64,000 nt of DNA from Castellaniella sp047971665 (GTDB lineage: Bacteria > Pseudomonadota > Gammaproteobacteria > Burkholderiales > Burkholderiaceae_B), in NCBI RefSeq assembly GCF_047971665.1, contig NZ_JBKEAA010000027.1, forward strand, positions 62,001 through 126,000. The letters are read 5' to 3'. Numbering within the stretch: position 1 is the first letter of the stretch; each line of letters starts with the position of its first letter. This document shows positions 34,094 through 43,191 of this stretch, in pieces. The position numbers were made by a program, and so were the translations under genes. Below the pieces are notes generated by a model, which was not told the DNA's origin, did no database searches, and saw nothing but the letters and a program-made list of their open reading frames with translations.

Positions 34094-35965
34094 TCAGTCC
34101 TGCTTGGGTTTCCAGATCTGGCCGATGGAGATCGACTTGAGTTTGCGCTTGCGGCCGTACCACAGGTTCGCCAGGGCGCGCACGCCGACCACCGATGAGA
34201 ACATCGAGGTCAGGATGCCGATGCAATGCACCACCGCAAAGCCGCGCACCGGCCCGGAGCCGAAAGTCAGCAGGGCCAGGCCCACGATCAGGCTGGTCAG
34301 GTTGGAGTCGAAGATCGTTGCCCAGGCGCGGTCGAAACCGAGGTGGATGGCCTGTTGTGGCGGCAGTCCGGCGCGCAGTTCCTCCCGGATGCGCTCGTTG
34401 ATCAGGACGTTGGCGTCGATGGCCATCCCCAGCGTCAGGGCAATGGCGGCGATACCGGGCAGCGTCAGCGTCGCCTGCAGCATCGACAGCACGGCCAGCA
34501 GCAGCAGCACGTTGAAGCTCAGGCCCAGGGTGGAGAACAGGCCGAACAGGTGGTAGTACAGGATGATGAAGATCGCGATGGCAGTAAAGCCGTACAGCGT
34601 CGAGTCGAAGCCCTGTTTGATGTTGGCGGCGCCCAGGCTGGGGCCGATGGTGCGTTCCTCGATGATGCGCATCGGCGCGGCGAGCGAGCCGGCGCGCAGC
34701 AGCAGCGCCACATCGGCGGCTTCCTGGGCGTTCATGCTGCCCGAGATCTGGACCTGGCCGCCGGGGATTTCGGTGCGGATCACCGGGGCGGTGACGACCT
34801 CGCCCTTGCCGTTCTCGAACAGCACGATGGCCATGCGCTTGCCGATGTTGTCCCGCGTCACGTCGCGGAAAATGCGCGCGCCCTTGGAGTCCAGCGTCAG
34901 GTTGACGGTGGGTTGCTGGGTTTGCTGGTCGCGGCCGGGCTGGGCGTCCTGCAGGTTTTCGCCCGTCAGGATCACCTGGCGGCGCAGCAACATGGGGCGG
35001 CCATCGCGATCGGTGTAGCGCACCAGACCGAAGGGCACGCGGCCCGAGGCCAGGGCGGCCGTGGCGGTGGGCGAATCGTCCACCATATGGATTTCCAGGG
35101 TGGCGGTGCGACCCAGGATGTCCTTGGCCTTGGCCACGTCCTGGACGCCGGGAAGCTGGACCACGATGCGGTCGCCGCCCTGCTGCTGGATCACGGGTTC
35201 GGCGACGCCGAGCTCGTTGATCCGGTTGTGCAGCGTCTGGATGTTCTGTTTCAGGGCGTTGTCCTGAACCTGGGTGACGGAGGCCGGGCTGAGCGTACCT
35301 TCGACGAGCCATTCATCGCCGGATTTGCCGGTCGTGAAGACCATCTCGGGCATCGTGCGGCGCAGCACATCGACGGCAGCATCACGATTTTCCTGGGAGG
35401 AGAAGGTCGCACGGATCGATTGCTGGTTGCGCTCGACGCCTCCGGCTTCGAGTTTGGCGTCGCGCAGGGTGGTGCGGGCCTCGCCGGCCATCGAGTCGTA
35501 GCGGCTGGTCAGGGCGCCCTGCATGTCCACCTGCAGCAGGAAGTGCACGCCGCCGCGCAGATCGAGGCCCAGATACATGGGATTGGCGCCCAGGGACGTC
35601 AGCCAGTTCGGCGAGGACGACATCAGATTCAGGGCGACCGTGTAGTCGGGATTCTGCGGGTCCGGGTTGAGGGCCTTTTCGAGCTGGTCCTTGGCCTTGA
35701 GTTGCGTGTCGGGGGAGTCGAAACGCAGCCGCACCGTGCCGACCGGACCGTTCATCTCGAAGGAACCGGCCGTGGGCTGCAGCCCGGCCTGGTTCAGAAC
35801 CTGTTCGGCCCGGGTGAGGGTGTTCTGATCGATCTTGACGGCCGTCTTGGCCCCGGCGATCTGGACTGCCGGCGACTCACCGTAGAGGTTGGGCAGCGTG
35901 TAGAGCACGCCGATCAGGACGGCGGCCAGAACGATGAGGTATTTCCAGAGGGGGTAACGGTTCAT
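34094..35965 (-). CDS. secD: Protein translocase subunit SecD
   Basis: The 623-residue protein begins MNRYPLWKYLIVLAAVLIGVLYTLPNLYGESPAVQI. It shows LGLDLRGGVHFLLQVDM, the periplasmic P1 domain, and the C-terminal membrane domain with LTLGMAIDANVLINERIREELRAG (conserved Asp in TM4) and FTAIAIFIILYYHLFGLF. Length and motifs match SecD. It is preceded by yajC (64 bases) and followed by secF on the same strand. Confidence 0.97.
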   Translation of the reverse strand: MNRYPLWKYLIVLAAVLIGVLYTLPNLYGESPAVQIAGAKTAVKIDQNTLTRAEQVLNQAGLQPTAGSFEMNGPVGTVRLRFDSPDTQLKAKDQLEKALNPDPQNPDYTVALNLMSSSPNWLTSLGANPMYLGLDLRGGVHFLLQVDMQGALTSRYDSMAGEARTTLRDAKLEAGGVERNQQSIRATFSSQENRDAAVDVLRRTMPEMVFTTGKSGDEWLVEGTLSPASVTQVQDNALKQNIQTLHNRINELGVAEPVIQQQGGDRIVVQLPGVQDVAKAKDILGRTATLEIHMVDDSPTATAALASGRVPFGLVRYTDRDGRPMLLRRQVILTGENLQDAQPGRDQQTQQPTVNLTLDSKGARIFRDVTRDNIGKRMAIVLFENGKGEVVTAPVIRTEIPGGQVQISGSMNAQEAADVALLLRAGSLAAPMRIIEERTIGPSLGAANIKQGFDSTLYGFTAIAIFIILYYHLFGLFSTLGLSFNVLLLLAVLSMLQATLTLPGIAAIALTLGMAIDANVLINERIREELRAGLPPQQAIHLGFDRAWATIFDSNLTSLIVGLALLTFGSGPVRGFAVVHCIGILTSMFSSVVGVRALANLWYGRKRKLKSISIGQIWKPKQD

Positions 35966-36029
35966 GATCGATCAGGTAAGGCGGATCTTGAGAGACGAGG
36001 CGCCGCCGGTGCGGCGCCCGCCGGATGGA

Positions 36030-36371
36030 TCAGAGCGACTTGATCGTGCCCTTGGGCAGCACGGTGGTCACGGCGCTGCGCTGCACGATCGTTTCCACAG
36101 CCTTGTCGCCCGACTGGGCGATCTCGATGGTCAGGTAGTTGTCGCTGACTTTGCTGATCTTGCCCAGCATCCCGCCCGACATGATGACCTCGTCGCCCTT
36201 GGCCAGGGCCTCGACCATTTTCTTGTGCTCTTTCTGACGCTTCATCTGCGGACGGATCATCAGGAAGTACAGGATGACGAACATCAGGATGATGGGCAGC
36301 ATGCTCATCAGCGCGTTCGGTTCGCCAGCGGCTTGGGCTGGAATCAGGGTCAGGGTGTCGACAAGGGACAT
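36030..36371 (-). CDS. yajC: Preprotein translocase accessory subunit YajC
   Basis: The 113-residue protein has one membrane segment (MSMLPIILMFVILYFLMIRPQMKRQKEHK) followed by the YajC domain GDEVIMSGGMLGKISKVSDNYLTIEIA. YajC associates with SecDF. It lies between tgt and secD in the usual order. Confidence 0.96.
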   Translation of the reverse strand: MSLVDTLTLIPAQAAGEPNALMSMLPIILMFVILYFLMIRPQMKRQKEHKKMVEALAKGDEVIMSGGMLGKISKVSDNYLTIEIAQSGDKAVETIVQRSAVTTVLPKGTIKSL

Positions 36372-36486
36372 GAAGGCTCCTGCTGGGTCGGTAAAAAAGG
36401 ACGGGCACGGGCCGGACGGGATGTGGCTCGTGCGTGAAATTAACTTTTGATTGTAGCGGGATATCCGTTTGGCCGCGTTTCCCTCT

Positions 36487-37619
<1,133 letters not shown>

Positions 37620-37623
<4 letters not shown>

Positions 37624-38696
37624 GGTGTCGGGGTCCGGGGCGAGACGGTGGGGGCGAGGTTCCGGGCGGCCTCGATGAACATGGCATCGCCGTAACTGAA
37701 GAATCGGTAGCGGGATTGCACGGCGTGGGCATAGGCGCGGCGGATCGGGTCCATGCCCGCCAGGGCGGAGACCAGCATCAGCAGCGTCGATTGCGGCAGA
37801 TGGAAATTGGTGATCAGGGCATCGACATTCGAGAATCGATAGCCGGGTGTGATGAACAGCCGGGTGTCGCCCTCGCAGGTCTGCTGGCCGTCGCCGTCAT
37901 GGGCCGCGGCTTCGAGCGAGCGCACACTGGTGGTGCCCACGGCGATCACGCGGCCGCCCCGGGCGCGGGCTTCGCGGATCTTGCGCAGCGTCTCGGCCGG
38001 CACGACGTACCGCTCGGCATGCATGACGTGTTCACTGATGCGCGCCACGCGCACCGGCTGAAAGGTGCCTGCCCCGACATGCAGGGTGACGAAGGCCCGC
38101 TCCACGCCCTGGGCCGCCAGCCGGTCGAGCATGGTCTGGTCGAAATGCAGACCGGCGGTCGGCGCGGCGACGGCGCCCGGTTTGTCGGCGTAGATGGTCT
38201 GGTAGCGGGCCTCGTCCTCTGCGTCGGCGCCGTGCGTGATATAGGGGGGCAGGGGGACGCTGCCGTGGCGTTCCAGCAAGGTCAGCACGGAGGTCGGAAA
38301 GGCCAGCTCGAACAGCGCATCCTGTCGCCCCAGGACTTCGACCTCGAAAGCGCCGTCGACCAGCGTCAGCCGCGTGCCGGGGCGGGGCGATTTGCTGGCC
38401 CTGATGTGTGCCAGGGCGCGGTGGGGCTCAGTGATCCGCTCGACCAGGACTTCGACCTGGCCGCCGCTGTCCTTGCGGCCATGCAGCCGGGCCTTGATGA
38501 CGCGGGTATCGTTGAAGACCAGCAGGTCGCCGGCCCGCAGCAGGCCGGGCAGGTCGATGAACTGCCGGTCGTGCAGGCTGCTGCCGCTGTCCAGGTGCAG
38601 CAGCCGGCTGGCATCGCGCCGTTCGGCGGGGTGCTGGGCGATCAGTTCAGGGGGCAGGTCGTAGTCGAACTGGGAAATATCGAGAGAATCAGTCAC
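37620..38696 (-). CDS. queA: S-adenosylmethionine:tRNA ribosyltransferase-isomerase
   Basis: QueA adds the cyclopentane precursor from SAM to preQ1-tRNA. I start at GTG 38696 (VTDSLDISQFDYDLPPELIAQHP), which matches the family; the frame extends upstream only to a TTG at 38735. Motifs: LLVFNDTRVIKARLHG, PPYI, AAPTAGLHFD, HVGAGTFQPVR, NFHLPQSTLLMLVSAL. It is the first gene of the queA-tgt-yajC-secD-secF unit and overlaps tgt by four bases. Length is 358 residues. Confidence 0.95.
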
Positions 38697-38862
38697 GGGG
38701 AGCCGGCCGCCTGCGAAGGCGCGCCGGGAAGGCAAGGATCAGGAAAGAAAGCGGGGTATTTTAGTCTGTTGGACCGTATCGCCGTCAGCCGCCGTCTTTG
38801 GCGTCCGCCGCCGCCCGCCATGGACACTTTGGATTATGCTGGTGTTTTTGTCAGGTGATGGC

Positions 38863-40329
38863 ATGCGACCGACGGGACGGATTGGGCGGAGTGCGTGGCA
38901 ACTGCGGTGGAAGCAGCGCCTGGGCGCTGGCCTGGCCGCGTGCCTGCTCGTCGGCGTGTCGCCGGGGCTCGGCGCGCAGGCCCTGCCGCCCGAGTTGCAG
39001 CAGGCCTGGAAGGACACAAAACTGCCGTCGTCGGCGCTTTCGCTGGAAATCCGCGAGGCCGGCGGCCCGGTCATCGCCCGGGTTCAGGCCGACGAGCCGC
39101 GCAATCCCGCCTCGGTGATGAAGACCGTGACGACCTGGAGCGCGCTGTCGGCGCTGGGACCGGAATATGTCTGGCGCACCCGCTTTCTGTCCGACCCGGG
39201 CGCCCGGGTCGATGGGCAGGGCTCATTGCAGGGGCCGCTCTATGTCCAGGCGGCCGGAGACCCCTGGTTCCGCCAGGAGGACCTCTGGAACATGTTGCGC
39301 GAACTGCGCCTGCGTGGGGTGAAGAACCTGTCCGAGGTCGTCGTGGATCGCAGCCGTTTCGGCAACGTGGCCATCGACCCAGGGGATTTTGACGACGCTC
39401 CCGACCGTCCCTATAACGCCAGTCCGGACGCGATGATGGTGGGGTTTGGCGCGACCCGGGTGGTGTTCATGCCCGACGCCAGGGCGCAGCAGTGGATTCC
39501 CCTGCTCGACCCGCCGACCCGCAACGTGCGCGTCGAAGGCCGGATCGACTGGCTGGACGGCATCTGCAAGGGCTCGCCCTCCGTGTCGGCCCAGGTGCAG
39601 TCCGAGGGCGGCCAGTCCGTCATCCGGGTTTCGGGCAAGGCCGTGGGCGGATGCGGCGAATTCAGCGTGTACCGTCTGGCAGGCGGCCAGGGCGACCATT
39701 TCGAGGCCCTGTTCCGGCTGTTCTGGCGTGAGCTGGGCGGGACGTTGTCGCGCGGTATCCGCAGTGGCCGCGCGCCCTCGCGCGGCGAGCCACTGGTCTG
39801 GCACGATTCGCCGCCGTTGGCCGATGTGATCCGTCAGATCAACAAGTACAGCAACAACGTCATGGCGCGCATGACCCTGTTGACGCTGGGCGCCGAAATC
39901 AATGGCCCGGGCGCCACGCCGGAGGGCGGCGGCCGGGCCGTCAGGCAGCTATTGAACGACCAGGGCGTGGACACGGCGGGCTGGACGCTGGACAACGGCT
40001 CGGGGCTGTCGCGACAGGGCCGGATCACGGCGCGGGGTCTGGCGCAGATGCTCGATGTGGCCTGGCGTTCGCCGTTGATGCCGGAATTCGTCTCTTCGCT
40101 GGCGATCTCCGGGGTGGACGGGACCGTCCGTCGCCGTCTGCGGTCCGAGGAGACTCGCGGCCAGGCGCACCTGAAGACCGGGACCTTGCGGGATTCCCGC
40201 GCCCTGGCCGGGTACGTGCGCGGCGTCAGTGGCAAGCGCTACATCCTGGTCAGTCTGGTCAATGATCCGAACGCGACCGCCGTGCGTCGGTTCGACGATG
40301 CCGTCGTCGAATGGCTTGCCGCGCGTTGA
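38863..40329 (+). CDS. dacB: D-alanyl-D-alanine carboxypeptidase/endopeptidase (PBP4)
   Basis: The 488-residue product (ATG 38863 after AGGTGATGGC; an ATG at 38836 adds nine residues) has an export signal (LAACLLVGVSPGLGAQA) and the penicillin-binding motifs SVMK (Ser-x-x-Lys) in NPASVMKTVTTW, SNN (YSNNVMARM) and KTG (HLKTGTLRD). The long insertion between the first two motifs is typical of class C PBP4. It trims or cleaves peptidoglycan crosslinks in the periplasm. It is divergent from queA and is the last gene before the accessory island. Confidence 0.95.
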   Translation: MRPTGRIGRSAWQLRWKQRLGAGLAACLLVGVSPGLGAQALPPELQQAWKDTKLPSSALSLEIREAGGPVIARVQADEPRNPASVMKTVTTWSALSALGPEYVWRTRFLSDPGARVDGQGSLQGPLYVQAAGDPWFRQEDLWNMLRELRLRGVKNLSEVVVDRSRFGNVAIDPGDFDDAPDRPYNASPDAMMVGFGATRVVFMPDARAQQWIPLLDPPTRNVRVEGRIDWLDGICKGSPSVSAQVQSEGGQSVIRVSGKAVGGCGEFSVYRLAGGQGDHFEALFRLFWRELGGTLSRGIRSGRAPSRGEPLVWHDSPPLADVIRQINKYSNNVMARMTLLTLGAEINGPGATPEGGGRAVRQLLNDQGVDTAGWTLDNGSGLSRQGRITARGLAQMLDVAWRSPLMPEFVSSLAISGVDGTVRRRLRSEETRGQAHLKTGTLRDSRALAGYVRGVSGKRYILVSLVNDPNATAVRRFDDAVVEWLAAR

Positions 40330-40390
40330 GCGGAGTTTTCGCCGCCGGATTTCCGCGCGGGGCCGGTGCGCCCTTGTGATTGACAGCTGC

Positions 40391-40410
40391 TTAGTTTATT
40401 TCTAAATTAA
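40391..40410. promoter_or_regulatory. Putative MarR operator upstream of the first CoA ligase
   Basis: A near-perfect inverted repeat TTAGTTTA-TTTC-TAAATTAA (arms match at 7 of 8) lies 27 bases before the ligase ATG. Its core AGTTTATTT-TAAA also occurs upstream of iorA at 43118-43133, suggesting a shared regulator. The flanking DNA is markedly AT-rich. Confidence 0.55.
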
Positions 40411-40436
40411 TCGCAACTAAAGGAAAGGAGGCTGGC

Positions 40437-42047
40437 ATGTATACCGCGCACCTGGATACCTTCGCCCGTGACAATCTGCCACCGCCCGAGCAACAGCCCG
40501 AATTTCTGTTTGACTTGCCCGAGCTCCGGTTTCCGGAGCGCCTGAACTGCGCCACCGAACTGCTCGACCGCCATGTCGCGGAGGGGCGCGGCGGGCGACC
40601 CTGCCTCCTCGCGCCCGGCATTGCCTGGACCTATGCCGATCTGCAGGCGCGGGCCAATCGCATCGCTCATGTCCTGGTGCAGGATATGGGGCTGGTGCCG
40701 GGCAATCGGGTGCTGCTGCGCGCGCCCAACAACCCCATGCTGGCGGCCTGCTGGTTTGCGGTCATCAAGGCCGGGGGAATTGCCGTGGTGACGATGCCGC
40801 TGTTGCGGGCCAAGGAGCTGAAGGCCGTGCTGGAAATCGGCCAGGTCACGCATGCCCTGTGCGATGCCTCGCTGGTCGAGGAAATGGAGCTGGCCAGGCA
40901 GGTGTCTCCCGGATTGCGGCAACTGCGGTATTTCAAGCAGGACGGCCCGGACGGGCTGGAAGCCGCCATGGCGCGGATGCCGGCTGAATTCGAGAACGTC
41001 GAGACCGCCGCCGACGACACCTGCATCCTGGGCTTTACGTCCGGGACGACGGGCGTGCCCAAGGCCACTATGCATTTTCATCGTGATGTGATGGCGGTCT
41101 GCGACTGCTGGCCCAGGCACATCTTGCGGCCCACGGCCGACGATGTGTTCATTGGCAGCCCGCCGCTGGCCTTTACCTTTGGTCTGGGGGGATTGCTGCT
41201 GTTCCCCTTGCGCGCGGGCGCGTCTGTGGCGCTGCTGGAAAAGGCCAGCCCGCCGCAACTGCTCGAGGGCATTCGCGAGTTCGGCGCCACGGTGGTGTTT
41301 ACCGCGCCGACCTCGTACCGGGCGCTGGCGGCGCACGATGCCGAGCTGCGCCGGACCGCGTTGCGCAAGTGCGTGTCGGCCGGGGAGGCGTTGCCGGCGG
41401 CCACGCGGGCCTTGTGGAAAGCGGCCACGGGCATCGAGATCATCGATGGCATCGGCGCGACCGAAATGCTGCACATCTTCATTTCGCATGATGAAGCCAG
41501 CGCCCGTCCCGGCGCTACGGGCAGGCCGGTGCCCGGCTACCGCGCCAAGGTGGTGGATGACGCGGGCCGCGAGGTGCCTCCCGGCACGATCGGAAAACTG
41601 GCCGTGCAGGGGCCCACGGGTTGCCGCTATCTGGCCGATTCGCGCCAGAAGGACTATGTGCGGGATGGCTGGAACCTGACCGGGGACGCCTACCTGATGG
41701 ATGCCGATGGCTACTTTTTCTATCAGGCGCGCACGGATGACATGATCATCTCTTCGGGCTACAACATTGCCGCGCCCGAGGTCGAGGAGGCCCTGATGCA
41801 GCATCCCGCCGTGGCGGAATGCGCCGTGATCGGCGTGGCCGACGAGGGCCGGGGACAGATCGTCAAGGCCTTTGTCGTCCTGCGTTCCGGCCATGCCCGG
41901 GATGCGGCGATGATCAAGACGCTGCAGGACTTCGTGAAAGCGACGGTCGCCCCCTACAAGTATCCGCGCGCGGTGCAGTTCGTGGATGTGCTGCCTCGCA
42001 CCCAGACCGGCAAGCTGCAGCGTTTCAGGCTGCATGAACCGGATTGA
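40437..42047 (+). CDS. Aryl-CoA ligase, 2-aminobenzoate-CoA ligase-like
   Basis: The 536-residue ANL-superfamily acyl-CoA synthetase has A3 FTSGTTGVPKATMHFH, IGATEMLHIFIS, GWNLTGDAYLMDADGYFFYQARTDDMI and the C-terminal catalytic Lys in TQTGKLQRFRL. It resembles the benzoate/2-aminobenzoate-CoA ligase group. In this island it would activate anthranilate (or another aryl acid) to the substrate of the monooxygenase/reductase at 62085. GGAAAGGAGG precedes the ATG. It is the first plus-strand gene of the island, followed closely by a MarR gene. The aryl substrate cannot be fixed by inspection: benzoate, salicylate or 2-aminobenzoate are all possible. Confidence 0.85.
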   Translation: MYTAHLDTFARDNLPPPEQQPEFLFDLPELRFPERLNCATELLDRHVAEGRGGRPCLLAPGIAWTYADLQARANRIAHVLVQDMGLVPGNRVLLRAPNNPMLAACWFAVIKAGGIAVVTMPLLRAKELKAVLEIGQVTHALCDASLVEEMELARQVSPGLRQLRYFKQDGPDGLEAAMARMPAEFENVETAADDTCILGFTSGTTGVPKATMHFHRDVMAVCDCWPRHILRPTADDVFIGSPPLAFTFGLGGLLLFPLRAGASVALLEKASPPQLLEGIREFGATVVFTAPTSYRALAAHDAELRRTALRKCVSAGEALPAATRALWKAATGIEIIDGIGATEMLHIFISHDEASARPGATGRPVPGYRAKVVDDAGREVPPGTIGKLAVQGPTGCRYLADSRQKDYVRDGWNLTGDAYLMDADGYFFYQARTDDMIISSGYNIAAPEVEEALMQHPAVAECAVIGVADEGRGQIVKAFVVLRSGHARDAAMIKTLQDFVKATVAPYKYPRAVQFVDVLPRTQTGKLQRFRLHEPD

Positions 42048-42051
42048 GCTC

Positions 42052-42522
42052 ATGGCAGACAGCGACCCGCAACGCTTCATCCCCGAAGGCAGGAACTTTC
42101 ATTACGATGAATTCCCGTTCTATTGGCTGGTTCGTCTTCACGCGATCTACACGCTCGAGCTCGAGCGGGTGCTCAAGCGCCTGAAAACCGGCATTCCCCA
42201 GCGGCGCGTCCTGATCGTCCTGCGCCAGCACGGTATCGTCAGCGTTTCAGTGCTGGCGATGCATGTGGTCATCAAGCCCTCGACGCTGTCGCGCATCCTG
42301 CAACGGATGCGCGAGGCCGGGCTGATCGAGATGCGCACGAACGAGGAGGACGCGCGCGTGACGGATGTCCTGATCACGCCCGCGGGCGAAGAACTGGCCG
42401 CCCGGATCGAGGATGCCACCCACAAGATTTTCGTGCGCGGCTACCAGGGCCTGGACCCGGACGAGCTGGATCGTCTGATGAAGATGCTCAAGCGCATGTT
42501 CACGAACCTATCCGATCACTGA
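42052..42522 (+). CDS. MarR family transcriptional regulator (first)
   Basis: The ~156-residue protein (ATG 42052, MADSDPQRFIPEGRNFHYDEFP; ATG 42034 is also possible and would overlap the ligase stop) has a winged helix with RVLIVLRQHGIVSVSVLAMHVVIKPSTLSRILQRMREAGLIEMRTNEEDARVTDVLITPAGEELA. It is co-directional with the CoA ligase. Its 3' end overlaps by 15 bases the convergent end of another MarR gene. The likely ligand is an aromatic acid or CoA thioester of the pathway. Confidence 0.88.
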   Translation: MADSDPQRFIPEGRNFHYDEFPFYWLVRLHAIYTLELERVLKRLKTGIPQRRVLIVLRQHGIVSVSVLAMHVVIKPSTLSRILQRMREAGLIEMRTNEEDARVTDVLITPAGEELAARIEDATHKIFVRGYQGLDPDELDRLMKMLKRMFTNLSDH

Positions 42523-43029
42523 GTCGGGCAGGTCGTGTTCCTTGTCCACAACCTCGGCCCTGTCCGGCAGGGTCGAATGCAGTTCGATGATCTGGCGCAG
42601 CGTCTTTTTCAATTCCTCGGCCCGGGCAAGTCCGAAGGGCGCCAGAACGCGGTTTTCGTGTTCGCGCGCCAGTTCGATCAGGTGTTCGATCGTCCGCGCC
42701 CCCTGGGGCGTGATGCGCACCAGCGTGATACGCCGGTCGCTCGGGTGGGGCAGCCGCTGGATCTGACCCTTGGATTCCATCCGATCCAGGAGCCGGGTGA
42801 CCGTGGGCTGCTTGATGACGGTGATCTGGGCCAGATCGCCGATGCTGATGAGACTGTCATTGGCCAGGGAGGCCATCACGCGCCATTCGGACACCGAAAA
42901 GCCGTGTTCACGGACGACCTTGTGGAACTCTCCCGAGATGAGCTGGCTCGACAGCGCCAGCAGGGCGGGCAGGTAACTGTCGACGAAGCGGGGGACGGCA
43001 GGTAAGCTGGGTTCCGTGGTGTGTGGCAT
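42508..43029 (-). CDS. MarR family transcriptional regulator (second), divergent from iorA
   Basis: The 173-residue regulator has the MarR fold (SEWRVMASLANDSLISIGDLAQITVIKQPTVTRLLDRMESKGQIQRLPHPSDRRITLVRITPQG). It is divergent from the iorA-type gene with a 162-base gap holding a strong palindrome (43118-43133), the expected arrangement for an autoregulated local repressor. The 3' end overlaps the neighbouring MarR gene by 15 bases. It is only distantly similar to the first MarR by eye. Confidence 0.9.
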   Translation of the reverse strand: MPHTTEPSLPAVPRFVDSYLPALLALSSQLISGEFHKVVREHGFSVSEWRVMASLANDSLISIGDLAQITVIKQPTVTRLLDRMESKGQIQRLPHPSDRRITLVRITPQGARTIEHLIELAREHENRVLAPFGLARAEELKKTLRQIIELHSTLPDRAEVVDKEHDLPDSVIG

Positions 43030-43117
43030 TGGATTCCTATCATCGAAGACGGCCTCAATTCTATGCCTTCCCGTGGCGGGTTTGCCATGGTCTTAGGGTA
43101 AATCATGATAATGGATA

Positions 43118-43133
43118 AGTTTATTTATAAACT
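43118..43133. promoter_or_regulatory. Putative MarR operator between the second marR and iorA
   Basis: A perfect inverted repeat AGTTTA-TTTA-TAAACT lies in an AT-rich stretch 58 bases before the iorA-type ATG, in the divergent intergenic region. It has the same 4-bp spacing as the element at 40391-40410 and shares AGTTTATTT/TAAA. Confidence 0.65.
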
Positions 43134-43191
43134 ATAATTCCCCCGAGAGCCGCCCCTGGAGAGGGCCAATCCATGATTCTGGAGCGAGACA

